A stretch of DNA of 6,879 bases, taken from assembly GCA_026195755.1 (NCBI GenBank), contig JAPHRL010000147.1, positions 1-6,879 of the forward strand. The letters are read 5' to 3'. This DNA is from Kangiella sp. Its GTDB lineage: Bacteria > Pseudomonadota > Gammaproteobacteria > Enterobacterales > Kangiellaceae. Of this stretch, positions 1 through 5,836 are shown piece by piece; within the stretch, counting starts at the first letter, position 1; every line of letters begins with the position of its first letter. The translations under genes were made by a program, and so were the position numbers. The notes under the pieces were generated by a model. It searched no databases. It was not told where the DNA came from and saw nothing but the letters and a program-made list of their open reading frames with translations.

Positions 1-30
1 AAACCTTTTCGAGATTTCTAAGTGGTCACT

Positions 31-42
31 TGCTAGGATAAT
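31..42 (+). promoter_or_regulatory. Possible -10 region for the membrane protein gene
   Basis: TGCTAGGAT (31-39) reads as an extended -10 element and overlaps GATAAT (37-42). No good -35 hexamer lies at the usual distance, so this is a weak call. A start site near 46-50 would give a leader of about 30 bases before the ATG at 78. Upstream context is cut off by the window edge. Confidence 0.3.
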
Positions 43-77
43 TCCAGGATCCAAGATCCAAACCATGAGGTTACTCT

Positions 78-947
78 ATGAAAAAACTTAATCTTTGGAT
101 TTATATTTTAGGCTTATTGCTGGCCTCCTTGTTAGCCGGTAGCAAAGCGCTCGACCATTTTGGCGAGGAATACGCTGATCAGGCTTTGAAACGCGCCTTA
201 ATTTCCTTTGCTGTGGCAAGGACACTGAACGGGCTTATTTCGGTTGCCCAAGAAGCCGAAGTTGCCATGCAGCCTGCAGGTGTTGGATTGAATATTTCTC
301 CTGGCGAAATTCTCGATCCCGTTAATGATTTAATCGAGCGTTTTTCGCTGGTTATGTTGGTTGCAGCCTCTGCTATAGGCGTGCAAAAAATACTCCTTTC
401 TATTTCTGCATGGGATCTATTCAATTATCTGGTCATTGGCTTCTGGATTCTCTATGGCATCATGTTAATTGCCAAGCGCAATAAGCCTAAAGGGCTACAT
501 CCTTTCTGGTCGAAAGCAGTTATATTTTTAGTGCTAGTTCGATTTGCAACACCAGTAATGGCTCTAACCAGCCAAGGTTTATATAACGCCTTTCTCCAAG
601 AGAATTATCAAGAAGCGAACACCGAATTAGAAGGAGCCAGTAGAACCATTGAAAATAACACACCCGAGCAAAAGCCCCTATCACCCACTGAACAGTCAGC
701 TTATGAGGGCGCTAAAGAGTGGCTAAGCAACGCAATCAGCCAGTTGGATATTAAGAAACAAATAAAGGCCTACCAAGCCGCTGCCGAGAGAGCGAGTCAG
801 AATGTAATCGAACTTATCACTGTTTTTATCGTACAAACGGTTCTGTTTCCGATATTTTTCTTATGGCTGATTTATCGATCCGGAAGGAGCTTATTAAGCA
901 CCCGCTCAAACAGCCAAACTCAGCCCTATATTCAAAACAGCCCATAA
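78..947 (+). CDS. Uncharacterised multi-span inner membrane protein
   Basis: This 289-residue protein is not one I can assign to a named family. The start is supported by GAGGT six bases before the ATG. Residues about 5-21 form a hydrophobic N-terminal segment (signal anchor or first span). Residues about 36-85 form a well-ordered region with ALKRALISFAVARTLNG and the phrases QPAGVGLN and PGEILDPVNDLIERFS, which look like conserved family signatures. Further hydrophobic segments lie at about 89-108, 114-132 and 147-164. Residues about 172-245 are polar, Glu/Gln/Ala-rich and probably helical, perhaps a coiled coil, and sit between membrane segments. A last span (about 246-266) is followed by a short basic, Ser/Gln-rich tail. 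I recall similar proteins in other gammaproteobacteria without a known function. The gene stands alone, ends in an intrinsic terminator and converges on the lipoprotein gene. A role in envelope processes is only a guess from the topology. Confidence 0.85.
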   Translation: MKKLNLWIYILGLLLASLLAGSKALDHFGEEYADQALKRALISFAVARTLNGLISVAQEAEVAMQPAGVGLNISPGEILDPVNDLIERFSLVMLVAASAIGVQKILLSISAWDLFNYLVIGFWILYGIMLIAKRNKPKGLHPFWSKAVIFLVLVRFATPVMALTSQGLYNAFLQENYQEANTELEGASRTIENNTPEQKPLSPTEQSAYEGAKEWLSNAISQLDIKKQIKAYQAAAERASQNVIELITVFIVQTVLFPIFFLWLIYRSGRSLLSTRSNSQTQPYIQNSP

Positions 948-974
948 AAAAGGTCGGCAAATGCCGACCTTTTT
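945..974. terminator. Bidirectional rho-independent terminator
   Basis: GGTCGGC (952-958) pairs perfectly with GCCGACC (963-969) around a 4-base loop. A run of A lies on the left (946-951) and a run of T on the right (970-974), so the hairpin has a U tract in either direction. It serves the membrane protein gene on +, whose stop codon overlaps the A tract, and the lipoprotein gene on -, which ends at 1005. Confidence 0.9.
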
Positions 975-1004
975 ACTTACCTACTTTACTAACAATTCAA
1001 CCAC

Positions 1005-1877
1005 CTAGAAATCTACCACCGCGACTTCGTCAACGGTTACAGTAACATTCTGAGTCGTACTAAATGTTATTGCGTCATCTGTTTCAGGATCATCATTCGC
1101 AGCTTCGCAGGTAAAGGCTAAGGTGTAGTCTCCAGCCTGAACGAATCCAATCTCATACTCATAGAAGCCATCCGTATTCATTTCCACCGTTGTGGTTGTA
1201 ATTGGATCTGGCTCGTTAGCATCAATATCATCCGTTTCCGCGTCGTAACCAGCGAACAAATAGACACCGCTTGCCTCAGAACACCCTTCAGCATTTAGAA
1301 GTGTTTCATCAACCAAACCACTAATGTGACCCACTTCGAGGTTATCAACAATGCGTAATGTGGGTCGCAAGAAATAATCCCCACTACCATTCTGAGGTTC
1401 ATGTACCGACTTTCTCAAATCGAAATCGATAGTGAAATTCGAGACACCACCTGCCGCAACCGTAAAAGGTCTATTGAGTTTTAAACCTGTCTGGGCACCG
1501 CTTGGGACATATAATGAATAACGCGCGCCATCGATATCAATATAAGAGTCAGTAACTCCGCGTTCTGCGTTCACTTTCAAGCGAATCCATTGATACTGAC
1601 CAGCGTTAACCGTCGTTTCAGGTAATAATTCCAATGATTCATCACCAGTTAACTGCAACAAATCGATAGATTGCGGAGTATCGAAATCATAATTTAAACT
1701 TTCACCAAGCCCTTTTACCTCAATGCCGGTAAACTCCACGACTACCGCTTCGGCACCATCTACTGGCGCATCAGTAATGGATAAAGCCATTTTACCTGTA
1801 TCAGGATCATCCGATTTACAACCAGCTAGCGCTAAGACAACACTCGCTAGTACTAAGCCATGTTTGAATTTGATCAT
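1005..1877 (-). CDS. DUF4382-type outer-membrane lipoprotein
   Basis: This 290-residue protein is predicted to be secreted and lipidated. Residues 1-19 are a basic then hydrophobic signal peptide ending in the lipobox LAGC, with Cys20 as the lipidated residue. Lys21 rather than Asp at +2 favours the outer membrane. The mature part opens with MALSITDAPVDGAEAVVVEF (residues 30-49), the typical beginning of the DUF4382 domain. Its middle (QYQWIRLKV and a YIDIDG segment) and end (FLRPTLRI) also fit that domain, covering about residues 28-180. The C-terminal third (about 185-290) looks like a second beta-sandwich of the carboxypeptidase-regulatory or Ig-like kind, with an acidic Asp-rich stretch and two Cys. 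Function is unknown; surface binding is an inference. The ATG at 1877 was chosen because GGAGGT (1882-1887) precedes it; an upstream in-frame GTG at 1889 overlaps that ribosome site and is unlikely. The gene is monocistronic and shares its terminator with the convergent neighbour. Confidence 0.88.
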   Translation of the reverse strand: MIKFKHGLVLASVVLALAGCKSDDPDTGKMALSITDAPVDGAEAVVVEFTGIEVKGLGESLNYDFDTPQSIDLLQLTGDESLELLPETTVNAGQYQWIRLKVNAERGVTDSYIDIDGARYSLYVPSGAQTGLKLNRPFTVAAGGVSNFTIDFDLRKSVHEPQNGSGDYFLRPTLRIVDNLEVGHISGLVDETLLNAEGCSEASGVYLFAGYDAETDDIDANEPDPITTTTVEMNTDGFYEYEIGFVQAGDYTLAFTCEAANDDPETDDAITFSTTQNVTVTVDEVAVVDF

Positions 1878-1931
1878 ATTTACCTCCACTTTTGAGTGGG
1901 AGCTAGGTTACCTCAGCTGATTTGGATACAT

Positions 1932-1947
1932 TGTGATACAAATCGCA
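1932..1947. promoter_or_regulatory. CRP-like binding site upstream of the lipoprotein gene
   Basis: TGTGATACAAATCGCA matches the CRP core TGTGA-N6-TCACA at nine of ten half-site bases. It lies about 55-70 bases upstream of the lipoprotein start codon. I could not place a convincing promoter for that gene, so whether the site would activate or repress is unknown. The outer flanks do not add to the symmetry. A single match of this quality can occur by chance. Confidence 0.35.
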
Positions 1948-1990
1948 AACAAACTTTACTAGGTGACTTTCCTCATAGATCTGTGAGCAA

Positions 1991-2007
1991 TGTCAAAAAT
2001 GTTGACA
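1991..2007. promoter_or_regulatory. 17-bp dyad, possible operator
   Basis: TGTCAA and TTGACA form a perfect 6-bp inverted repeat around 5 bases. Both arms also read as TTGACA, one on each strand, which resembles divergent -35 hexamers. No matching -10 element is found at 16-18 bases on either side, so an operator is the better guess. It sits between the divergent lipoprotein and rph genes. No regulator can be named. Confidence 0.25.
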
Positions 2008-2114
2008 ACCAACCTCACAAAACAAGCACTTATCCTAGCCATCACGATCACGATATCTGCTATTTATTATGCTTGCAGAGTGTCACTGGCATAGGAAAAC
2101 AAGCTTCTTTTTCG

Positions 2115-2120
2115 TATAAT
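2115..2120 (+). promoter_or_regulatory. Putative rph promoter -10 element
   Basis: A perfect TATAAT lies 35 bases before the rph ATG, giving a predicted leader of roughly 30 bases. The -35 region at about 2092-2097 (TAGGAA) is poor, so the promoter may need an activator or be of modest strength. Confidence 0.5.
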
Positions 2121-2155
2121 TGCGCCACTTAACACAATCCAACCAAGGGATTCTC

Positions 2156-2872
2156 ATGAGACCGAGTGGCCGCACCAGCAATCAACTTCGTCCAATTACC
2201 ATCACACGTCAATTTACCAAACACGCCGAAGGTTCAGTTTTAATCGAATTCGGTGAAACCAAGGTGCTGTGTAACGCCAGTGTTGTAGACAATGTACCGA
2301 GATTCTTAAAAGGTAAAGGCCAGGGCTGGATTACCGCTGAATACGGTATGTTACCGCGCTCAACCCACACCCGCATGGATCGCGAAGCATCTCGTGGCAA
2401 GCAAGGTGGGCGCACGCTAGAAATTCAAAGACTTATTGGTCGCTCACTGCGTGCTGCAGTTGACCTGTCACAACTGGGTGAAAACACCATCTATGTGGAC
2501 TGCGATGTACTTCAAGCCGATGGTGGAACACGTACCGCCTCCATTTCTGGCGCCAGTATTGCTTTGCATGACGCCTTATTTCATATGCGTAAAACCGGCA
2601 TGATCAAAACTAACCCGTTAAAGCACATGGTTGGTTCAGTGTCCGTTGGTATCTACAAAGGAACACCCATTTTGGATCTTGACTACCTCGAAGATTCCGC
2701 GGCCGAAACCGACATGAATTTAGTCATGGATGAAAATGGCGGCTTTATCGAAATTCAAGGAACAGCGGAAGGCGAAACTTTTTCTGGTGATGAATTGATG
2801 CAAATGCTGGAGTTGGGAAAACAAGGTATTCGCGAAATTTTTGACCTGCAACATAAAGCAGTAGCGGTATAA
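2156..2872 (+). CDS. rph: Ribonuclease PH
   Basis: RNase PH is a phosphate-dependent 3'-to-5' exoribonuclease that trims the 3' ends of tRNA precursors and other RNAs in the cytoplasm, releasing nucleoside diphosphates. It works as a ring, usually a hexamer. The ATG at 2156 is preceded by AAGGGA (2145-2150) and gives 238 residues, the length I recall for the E. coli protein; longer in-frame starts (TTG at 2120) overlap the -10 element and are rejected. Visible family signatures are MRPSGR at the N terminus, FLKGKGQGWITAEYGMLPRS (residues 50-69), GKQGGRT with the phosphate-binding Arg86, DCDVLQADGGTRTAS (114-128) and EDSAAETDMN (178-187) with acidic residues Asp179 and Asp185 expected at the metal site. 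The protein looks complete, without the frameshift known from E. coli K-12. The pyrE and yicC genes often found beside rph are not present here. The gene converges on the RAYT gene. Confidence 0.97.
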   Translation: MRPSGRTSNQLRPITITRQFTKHAEGSVLIEFGETKVLCNASVVDNVPRFLKGKGQGWITAEYGMLPRSTHTRMDREASRGKQGGRTLEIQRLIGRSLRAAVDLSQLGENTIYVDCDVLQADGGTRTASISGASIALHDALFHMRKTGMIKTNPLKHMVGSVSVGIYKGTPILDLDYLEDSAAETDMNLVMDENGGFIEIQGTAEGETFSGDELMQMLELGKQGIREIFDLQHKAVAV

Positions 2873-2887
2873 CGGACTCTCAATACT

Positions 2888-2913
2888 AAAAGGGCAGGCA
2901 CATTGGCCTGCCC
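2888..2913 (-). terminator. REP hairpin doubling as possible terminator of the RAYT gene
   Basis: Read on the - strand, the 8-bp GC-rich REP stem (2892-2899 with 2906-2913) is followed directly by TTTT (2891-2888) and then AG. It lies just beyond the RAYT stop codon, so it has the form of a short intrinsic terminator. The U tract is only four bases, so efficiency is uncertain. In the rph direction the hairpin has no U tract. Confidence 0.35.
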
Positions 2914-2918
2914 CTACC
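2891..2918 (-). repeat. REP palindrome, copy A (3' side of RAYT gene)
   Basis: On the - strand this is GTAG followed by GGGCAGGC, a 6-base loop and GCCTGCCC, an 8-bp perfect stem (+ coordinates 2892-2899 with 2906-2913). The GTAG foot (2914-2917) matches the tetranucleotide that RAYT enzymes of E. coli recognise beside their REP hairpins. All 28 bases are identical to copy C and to the reverse complement of copy B. It begins one base past the RAYT stop codon. Confidence 0.9.
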
Positions 2919-2919
2919 A

Positions 2920-3429
2920 CTACTGGTTTATGGGATTTAATCTATCTAAATGCCAGCGCAATGGATTATTCAATATATAATTTCTGAATTTTTGCAACTC
3001 AGCTTCATTTCTGATGACCCGCTCCCAATAGTTTCTCTGCCATAGCCGCTTATCAAAACGCGTCCAACCTTTCTCTTTAACCCCTCGAATATAATTATTG
3101 GTTGTCATAGTCTTAAACCAATGCACTATCTCATTCAACGATACTTTGGTAGGGGCAGGCCAATGTGCCTGCCCTAATTGAATGATGAAATGAACGTGAT
3201 TGGGCATACACACGAAATAGTCACAAATCAAATTATCGAATTTACTTTCTAGAAATTGATACCAACGATGAACCATAATCCCAGAATCACTTAATATCAT
3301 TTCGCCATTCGAAATGTTACCCAACAAACATTGATGGTTTTGAGCACAAATGGTGACGAAGTAAGCGCCGGTGTTGGTATAGTCATATTGAGGTAAACGA
3401 ATAGATCGGCGGCATTTTCCTTGCTGCAT
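2920..3429 (-). CDS. REP-associated tyrosine transposase (RAYT, Y1_Tnp family)
   Basis: RAYTs are single-strand-specific HUH nucleases that cut and join DNA at REP hairpins and are believed to spread REP sequences around the genome. The protein has 169 residues from the ATG at 3429, chosen because AAGGA (3437-3441) sits seven bases upstream; further in-frame codons upstream only read through REP copy C. Residues 12-30 (RLPQYDYTNTGAYFVTICA) are the typical opening. MPNHVHF (75-81) holds the metal-binding HUH pair His78 and His80. SLNEIVHWFKTMTTNNYI (97-114) is the usual central helix. WQRNYWERVIRNE (130-142) and YILNNPLRW (151-159) complete the fold, with Tyr151 the probable catalytic tyrosine. 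All key residues are present, so it appears intact. Residues 85-94 are encoded by an in-frame REP. The gene lies 80 bp downstream of slyD on the same strand and could be partly cotranscribed with it. Confidence 0.92.
   Translation of the reverse strand: MQQGKCRRSIRLPQYDYTNTGAYFVTICAQNHQCLLGNISNGEMILSDSGIMVHRWYQFLESKFDNLICDYFVCMPNHVHFIIQLGQAHWPAPTKVSLNEIVHWFKTMTTNNYIRGVKEKGWTRFDKRLWQRNYWERVIRNEAELQKFRNYILNNPLRWHLDRLNPINQ
3148..3175 (+). repeat. REP palindrome, copy B (inside RAYT coding sequence)
   Basis: GTAG (3149-3152) is followed by GGGCAGGC (3153-3160), a loop and GCCTGCCC (3167-3174). The 28 bases are identical to copies A and C but lie in the opposite orientation. The RAYT gene reads through them as LGQAHWPAPT, residues 85-94, between the HUH strand and the central helix. 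Confidence 0.9.
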
Positions 3430-3450
3430 TATTACGTCCTTGTAATGATT

Positions 3451-3478
3451 AGGGCAGGCACATTGGCCTGCCCCTACC
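3451..3478 (-). repeat. REP palindrome, copy C (5' side of RAYT gene)
   Basis: This copy is identical over 28 bases to copy A and has the same orientation, with GTAG on the - strand (3474-3477). It lies 21 bases upstream of the RAYT start codon and 31 bases past the slyD stop, so it falls in the leader of any RAYT transcript that begins upstream. Without a U tract on the - strand it is unlikely to be a full terminator for slyD, though it may protect the upstream mRNA 3' end. Confidence 0.9.
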
Positions 3479-3509
3479 TTAAACACAAATTACATCATAT
3501 AGGGCTGAA

Positions 3510-3992
3510 CTACTCCCCACACTTTCCATGTTGATGCACATGCCCGTGAGCAACTTCGTCTGCGTCGGCTTTACGTACTGATAACACCTTAACTTCAACT
3601 TTTACAGTTTGGCCAGCCAGTGGATGATTGGCGTCAATCACTACTTTATCATCATGTATCTCGCGCACCACCACTGCATGAACTCCATCGCTGCTCTCCG
3701 CAGCAAGCCGCATGCCCTCGCACAAATTCTCTACTCCGACAAATGCTTCTCTGGGGACTTCCGTGCGTAAGTCATCTTCATATTCACCATAGGCTTCGTT
3801 GGGTGGTAGCTCAACTTTCACTTTCTGACCTATCGCTTTGCCGGTTAATTCTTTTTCAAGGCCCGGCATAACCTCACCATAGCCATGCAAATACATCCAG
3901 GGGCCACCTTCCGCAGAACTTTCCCAGACCTGACCTGCTTGATCCATTAATTTATAATCCAGTTCGACAACAGTGTTTTTTTCAATATTCAT
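3510..3992 (-). CDS. slyD: SlyD-type FKBP peptidyl-prolyl isomerase and chaperone
   Basis: SlyD proteins catalyse proline cis-trans isomerisation, act as folding chaperones in the cytoplasm and, through a His/Cys-rich tail, bind nickel and other metals for hydrogenase and urease maturation. The 160-residue protein has the split FKBP domain at about 1-72 and 122-140, with the signatures YLHGYGEVMPGLEKEL (34-49), PPNEAYGEY (63-71) and DANHPLAGQTV (120-130). The insert-in-flap chaperone domain lies between them at about 73-121. The tail (148-160) has four His in alternating positions and one Cys. It is much shorter than the E. coli tail, so metal capacity is probably smaller. The ATG overlaps the MAPEG stop codon as ATGA and has no well-placed ribosome site, which points to translational coupling. 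It is the third gene of the dehydrogenase-MAPEG-slyD operon. Confidence 0.93.
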   Translation of the reverse strand: MNIEKNTVVELDYKLMDQAGQVWESSAEGGPWMYLHGYGEVMPGLEKELTGKAIGQKVKVELPPNEAYGEYEDDLRTEVPREAFVGVENLCEGMRLAAESSDGVHAVVVREIHDDKVVIDANHPLAGQTVKVEVKVLSVRKADADEVAHGHVHQHGKCGE

Positions 3993-4423
3993 AACGATAA
4001 ACTGGTTCCCAAAATTAAGTTAGCTGCTAATACAAGCCACATTGCCGATACGGTAATAAAGCTGAGTATAAAGGTTGCGAATCGATGCATCACTTTATTG
4101 TAGGTGCAGTGAATAAAGCTATGTACCACTCGAAAAGCGACGAATGCCCACGCTAGTGCAACCATCAAGTGTGAGCTGTTATTGGTCAGCATGATGGTAA
4201 ATATTGCCACGTAAAATAGCACGGGCAGTTCAAACAAATTCATATAATTATCAGAAGCTCGTGTATCAGCAATATGTTCAACGCCACCTTGTCTTGAATG
4301 AACTTTCTGTGGATGTATTCGCTTGGCCTTCATGTAACCAACGCGACGACGATACATCACAATCGCAACAATAAGAGTCAAAAAGACCATCGCGACCAGC
4401 GGCAAAATAATCGGTTGTGTCAT
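3989..4423 (-). CDS. MAPEG family membrane protein
   Basis: MAPEG proteins are small four-helix integral membrane proteins related to microsomal glutathione transferase and leukotriene C4 synthase; the bacterial members are mostly of unknown substrate. This one has 144 residues, usual for the family, with spans at about 5-24, 65-80, 86-103 and 115-138. Family signatures are RASDNYMNLFELPVLFY (55-71), containing the Asn and Glu of the expected glutathione-site region, and RVVHSFIHCTYNKVMHRF (98-115). The ATG is preceded by AAGGA with six bases between. It lies 28 bp downstream of the dehydrogenase gene and overlaps slyD by 4 bp, so the three are very likely one transcript. A role in detoxification or in the inner membrane redox response would be an inference from the family only. 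Confidence 0.9.
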   Translation of the reverse strand: MTQPIILPLVAMVFLTLIVAIVMYRRRVGYMKAKRIHPQKVHSRQGGVEHIADTRASDNYMNLFELPVLFYVAIFTIMLTNNSSHLMVALAWAFVAFRVVHSFIHCTYNKVMHRFATFILSFITVSAMWLVLAANLILGTSLSL

Positions 4424-4451
4424 AGCGGTTCCTTAGTTGTAATCTAAACTG

Positions 4452-5234
4452 TTAGCCCAACACTTTATCAATCGCCAAGGCAGCCCAGGTCTGGGAAGTT
4501 GGCATCAATTCAATGCTATTAATGTTCACATGCTGCGGTTGCTCGGCAGCCCACAAAACGGACTCTGCGATATCCTGCGCAGTTAAAGGATTAGTGCCCT
4601 TATAGATATTATCAGCTTTTTCCTGGTCACCATGAAAGCGTACCAACGAGAATTCTGTTTCGGCCAGTCCCGGCTCAATATTAGTCACACGAACCTGAGT
4701 GCCTAATAAATCTGAGCGTAGATTGCGGCTGAACTGTTTGACGAAAGCTTTGGTTGCTCCATAGGCGTTTCCGCCTGGGTAAGCATAGTTACCGGCAATA
4801 GAACCAATATTAATGACGTGTCCTGACTTGCGCTCGACCATGCCAGGTAGAATTTTTCGGGTCATCAGATACAACCCTTTAATGTTAGTATCTACCATTC
4901 GGTTCCAATCGGTCAGGTCTGCTTTATGTGCTGGTTCTAAACCTAACGCTAAACCCGCATTATTGACCAAGATATCAATTTGAGAATAATCCTCAGGGAT
5001 TGCATCGAACATTGAGTCGACCTGTTCCTCAGAGGTCACGTCTAAAGGCAGTACGCACACTCTATCCTCACCTAACTCTTGTTTAAGTTCCTTTTTCAGC
5101 GCCTCCAGACGCTCCTTTCTCCGCGCAGCCGCAATTACTTTACACCCCTTTTGCGCAAAGGCTTTCGCACACGCCAAGCCAAAACCCGAACTTGCTCCAG
5201 TGATCATTACTGTTTTATCTTTTAAATGACTCAT
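4452..5234 (-). CDS. ydfG: Short-chain dehydrogenase, YdfG-type NADP-dependent 3-hydroxy acid dehydrogenase
   Basis: E. coli YdfG is a cytoplasmic tetramer that oxidises serine and 3-hydroxy acids and reduces malonic semialdehyde with NADP(H). This 260-residue protein matches it closely from memory: NNAGLALGLEPAHKA (91-105), ILPGMVER (128-135), GGNAYGATKAFVKQFS (154-169) and QPQHVNIN near the C terminus. The Rossmann motif is TGASSGFG (12-19), and Arg38-Arg39 after the second strand indicates NADP. The catalytic set is Asn117, Ser145, Tyr158 and Lys162. The start at 5234 gives the normal SDR N terminus, although its ribosome site is weak. Two in-frame ATGs at 5276 and 5285 would add 14 or 17 residues that do not look like SDR sequence; GGAGAG lies beside them, so they cannot be fully excluded. 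It leads the operon with MAPEG and slyD and is divergent from apaG. Confidence 0.92.
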   Translation of the reverse strand: MSHLKDKTVMITGASSGFGLACAKAFAQKGCKVIAAARRKERLEALKKELKQELGEDRVCVLPLDVTSEEQVDSMFDAIPEDYSQIDILVNNAGLALGLEPAHKADLTDWNRMVDTNIKGLYLMTRKILPGMVERKSGHVINIGSIAGNYAYPGGNAYGATKAFVKQFSRNLRSDLLGTQVRVTNIEPGLAETEFSLVRFHGDQEKADNIYKGTNPLTAQDIAESVLWAAEQPQHVNINSIELMPTSQTWAALAIDKVLG

Positions 5235-5306
5235 AGTTGCTCTCGACAGTCTTCTCAATCCACAATACTCTCTCATAGACAGCATCGCTCTCCATGAATT
5301 GTTCGA

Positions 5307-5315
5307 ATATTAGCA
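5307..5315 (-). promoter_or_regulatory. Possible extended -10 promoter of the dehydrogenase operon
   Basis: On the - strand TGCTAATAT reads as an extended -10 element (TG, one base, TAATAT). No clear -35 is present. Transcription would start near 5300 and leave a leader of about 65 bases before the ATG at 5234. For apaG in the other direction I saw no convincing promoter in 5235-5453. Confidence 0.35.
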
Positions 5316-5453
5316 CAGCGCAATGGCTTTAACATCGCAAAATAGGCTGTTTTACGCGTCTTAACAGTTGTCCCAGGGTTGCACCTCACCGGCGTTCCAT
5401 AGACAATGATGGTATCTGGTCAATCACAAACAACTCACGATACTGACTATACA

Positions 5454-5831
5454 ATGACTCAAGAATACCAATTTCAAATTACTGTTCAGACTCAATACAT
5501 CGACCAACAGTCCGAGCCCGAGAATGAGCGTTATGTATTTGCGTATACTATTCAAATCACCAATACCGGCTCGCATGGTGCGACCCTTAACGCTCGCCAT
5601 TGGATCATCACTGATGCCAATGGAGAAATAACCGAAGTCAAAGGGCAGGGCGTGGTTGGAGAGCAGCCTTATATCGCTCCCGGCAAAAGCTATGAGTACT
5701 CCAGTGGCGCAGTGCTCAATACCCCAATTGGCACCATGGAAGGCAGTTATCAGATGGCAACCGACAGTGGTACAGAGTTTGACACACCAATCCCTGTCTT
5801 CAGTTTGGCAGCTCCGGGAGCACTTCATTAG
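5454..5831 (+). CDS. apaG: ApaG protein
   Basis: ApaG is a small single-domain beta-sandwich protein of the DUF525/ApaG family. Its function is not settled; it has been linked to cobalt and magnesium resistance and is almost always encoded next to apaH. The ATG at 5454 gives 125 residues, the length I recall for the E. coli protein, and aligns the N termini. Conserved stretches are YIDQQSEPENERYVFAYTI (16-34), RHWIITDANG (48-57), VKGQGVVGEQPYIAPG (62-77), YSSGAVLNTPIGTMEGSY (81-98) and FDTPIPVFSLA (109-119). No clear ribosome site precedes 5454. An in-frame ATG pair at 5406 and 5409 would add 16 or 15 residues and also lacks one, so the start rests on homology. It lies five bases before apaH, forming an operon. 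The rsmA gene commonly found upstream is absent. Confidence 0.93.
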   Translation: MTQEYQFQITVQTQYIDQQSEPENERYVFAYTIQITNTGSHGATLNARHWIITDANGEITEVKGQGVVGEQPYIAPGKSYEYSSGAVLNTPIGTMEGSYQMATDSGTEFDTPIPVFSLAAPGALH

Positions 5832-5836
5832 AGTCT

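Larger units (their letters stand above)
2891..3478 (-). mobile_element. REP-RAYT-REP unit
   Basis: A RAYT gene is bounded by two identical 28-bp REP sequences in the same orientation (2891-2918 and 3451-3478), with a third inverted copy inside the gene. The whole unit is 588 bp and occupies the gap between rph and slyD. RAYT genes flanked by their own REPs are a known arrangement in gammaproteobacteria and are thought to be domesticated relatives of IS200/IS605 transposases. No IS200-type left and right ends or target duplication beyond the REPs were found. Whether the unit moves as a whole is unknown. Confidence 0.75.

Noticed and set aside
1896..2132. 78-residue open frame on + in the lipoprotein-rph gap
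   Set aside because: No protein-like composition, no ribosome site, and it runs across the -10 element of rph and the candidate regulatory sites.
2120..2155. Twelve-residue N-terminal extension of RNase PH from a TTG codon
   Set aside because: The TTG overlaps the TATAAT element, and the ATG at 2156 has a ribosome site and gives the standard MRP.GR start and length.
2720..2920. 66-residue open frame on - antisense to the end of rph
   Set aside because: Its N terminus is REP copy A in another frame and the rest is the complement of rph; no ribosome site or recognisable protein feature.
2891..3478. CRISPR array from identical 28-bp repeats
   Set aside because: The spacing is about 230-280 bases, one copy is inverted, and the intervals are coding sequence; these are REP palindromes with a GTAG foot.
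3430..3486. N-terminal extension of the RAYT protein reading into REP copy C (VGAGQCACP)
   Set aside because: It is the REP read as protein. A good ribosome site precedes the ATG at 3429, and the extension lies upstream of the usual RAYT opening.
5641..5656. Further REP copy inside apaG at GGGCAGGGC
   Set aside because: There is no pairing arm or GTAG foot; the bases encode the conserved KGQGVVG of ApaG.
5424..5828. 134-residue open frame on - antisense to apaG
   Set aside because: It is fully inside apaG, which is strongly supported by homology, and it resembles no protein I know.
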